The notes beneath the pieces were generated by a model that ran no database searches, had not been told where the DNA came from, and saw only the letters and a program-made list of their open reading frames with translations. The translations under genes were made by a program, and so were the position numbers. Positions 63,697-64,000 of a DNA stretch of 64,000 nucleotides are shown one piece after another (the first letter of the stretch is position 1; each line of letters starts with the position of its first letter). The stretch is from Mangifera indica (taxonomy: Eukaryota > Streptophyta > Magnoliopsida > Sapindales > Anacardiaceae): the NCBI RefSeq assembly GCF_011075055.1, contig NC_058145.1, forward strand, positions 10,847,894-10,911,893, given 5' to 3'.

Positions 63697-64000
63697 GGAT
63701 AGATGTTATCAGAAGTGCAGACTAGTTTAACGGGGAAAAGAAGAAAGAAATTGTTAAATTTCGTTTCTCTAAAATTATTGATATTCTTTCAATTTATTCC
63801 CTTAGAGTATGTAGGATTAGGGTGGCGTTGTCTTAATGTTTCTTAACTAGCAAAAATGTTAGGATTTAATTGTTAATAATGTAGTTCCAAGAGAAAAAAA
63901 AGAATTCCTTGAAGGGAGATGGAAAGATTGTTATAATGAACCATAATTAGTGGTTGTACATATTGAATGAGGCATACAGGCCCCGCCTTTTTCTTAATTA

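Overview
The window is nuclear DNA of a flowering plant, almost certainly a eudicot. Genes are intron-rich with GT/AG borders and AT-rich introns. They sit in strongly AT-rich intergenic DNA full of small transposable elements. Plant-only families are present: a chloroplast RbcX chaperone, a calcium-dependent protein kinase, a SIAMESE-related cell-cycle inhibitor and an NF-YA factor with a microRNA169-like site. I cannot name the species from sequence alone. I saw no CRISPR, operon or prokaryotic features and recognised no tRNA or rRNA gene.

Layout. 1-7.8 kb: a decayed pentatricopeptide-repeat (PPR) gene (1512-4022), a microsatellite and two long-inverted-repeat transposons. 7.9-15.6 kb (+): an ARMC8-like armadillo-repeat gene with three apparent single-base frame or splice breaks; its large intron holds a textbook TRIM retroelement and a second TRIM-like element. 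17.3-18.7 kb (-): RbcX. 21.4-24.0 kb (+): an RNA-binding protein with two hnRNP F/H-type RRMs, beginning with a 14-base coding exon. 26.1-26.5 kb (+): an SMR-type CDK inhibitor. 26.5-30.5 kb: AT-rich desert. 30.8-31.4 kb (+): a DUF7054 protein. 31.9-32.5 kb (-): a broken, truncated La-motif gene. 32.6-34.7 kb: two more long-inverted-repeat transposons. 36.5-46.3 kb (+): NF-YA, with a 7-kb intron filled by a solo LTR, an hAT-like MITE, a Ty1/copia remnant and others. 47.2-51.3 kb (-): SEC62. 53.1-54.2 kb (+): a small, probably plastid, one-pass membrane protein. 54.2-57.4 kb: AT-rich DNA with two more transposons. 58.1-63.7 kb (+): a complete eight-exon CDPK of the CPK7/8/32 type, with an hAT MITE in intron 1 and a Ty3/gypsy fragment in intron 7.

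The genes are independent housekeeping or regulatory loci, not a pathway cluster. NF-YA and SEC62 are convergent neighbours, an arrangement I recall from Arabidopsis (NF-YA9 next to a SEC62 homologue), so this looks like an old collinear block expanded by transposons. The most informative non-genic signals are the insertions with clean target-site duplications: TRIM (5 bp), solo LTR (5 bp), hAT (8 bp) and a Mutator-like element (9 bp). The last belongs to a family with five members in the window. I found no convincing undescribed biological system. The best leads are that five-copy family with its GC-rich self-complementary cores, and the question whether the ARMC8-like gene is truly broken.

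All exon borders were read by eye from splice sites, reading phase and remembered family similarity; no search or RNA evidence was available.
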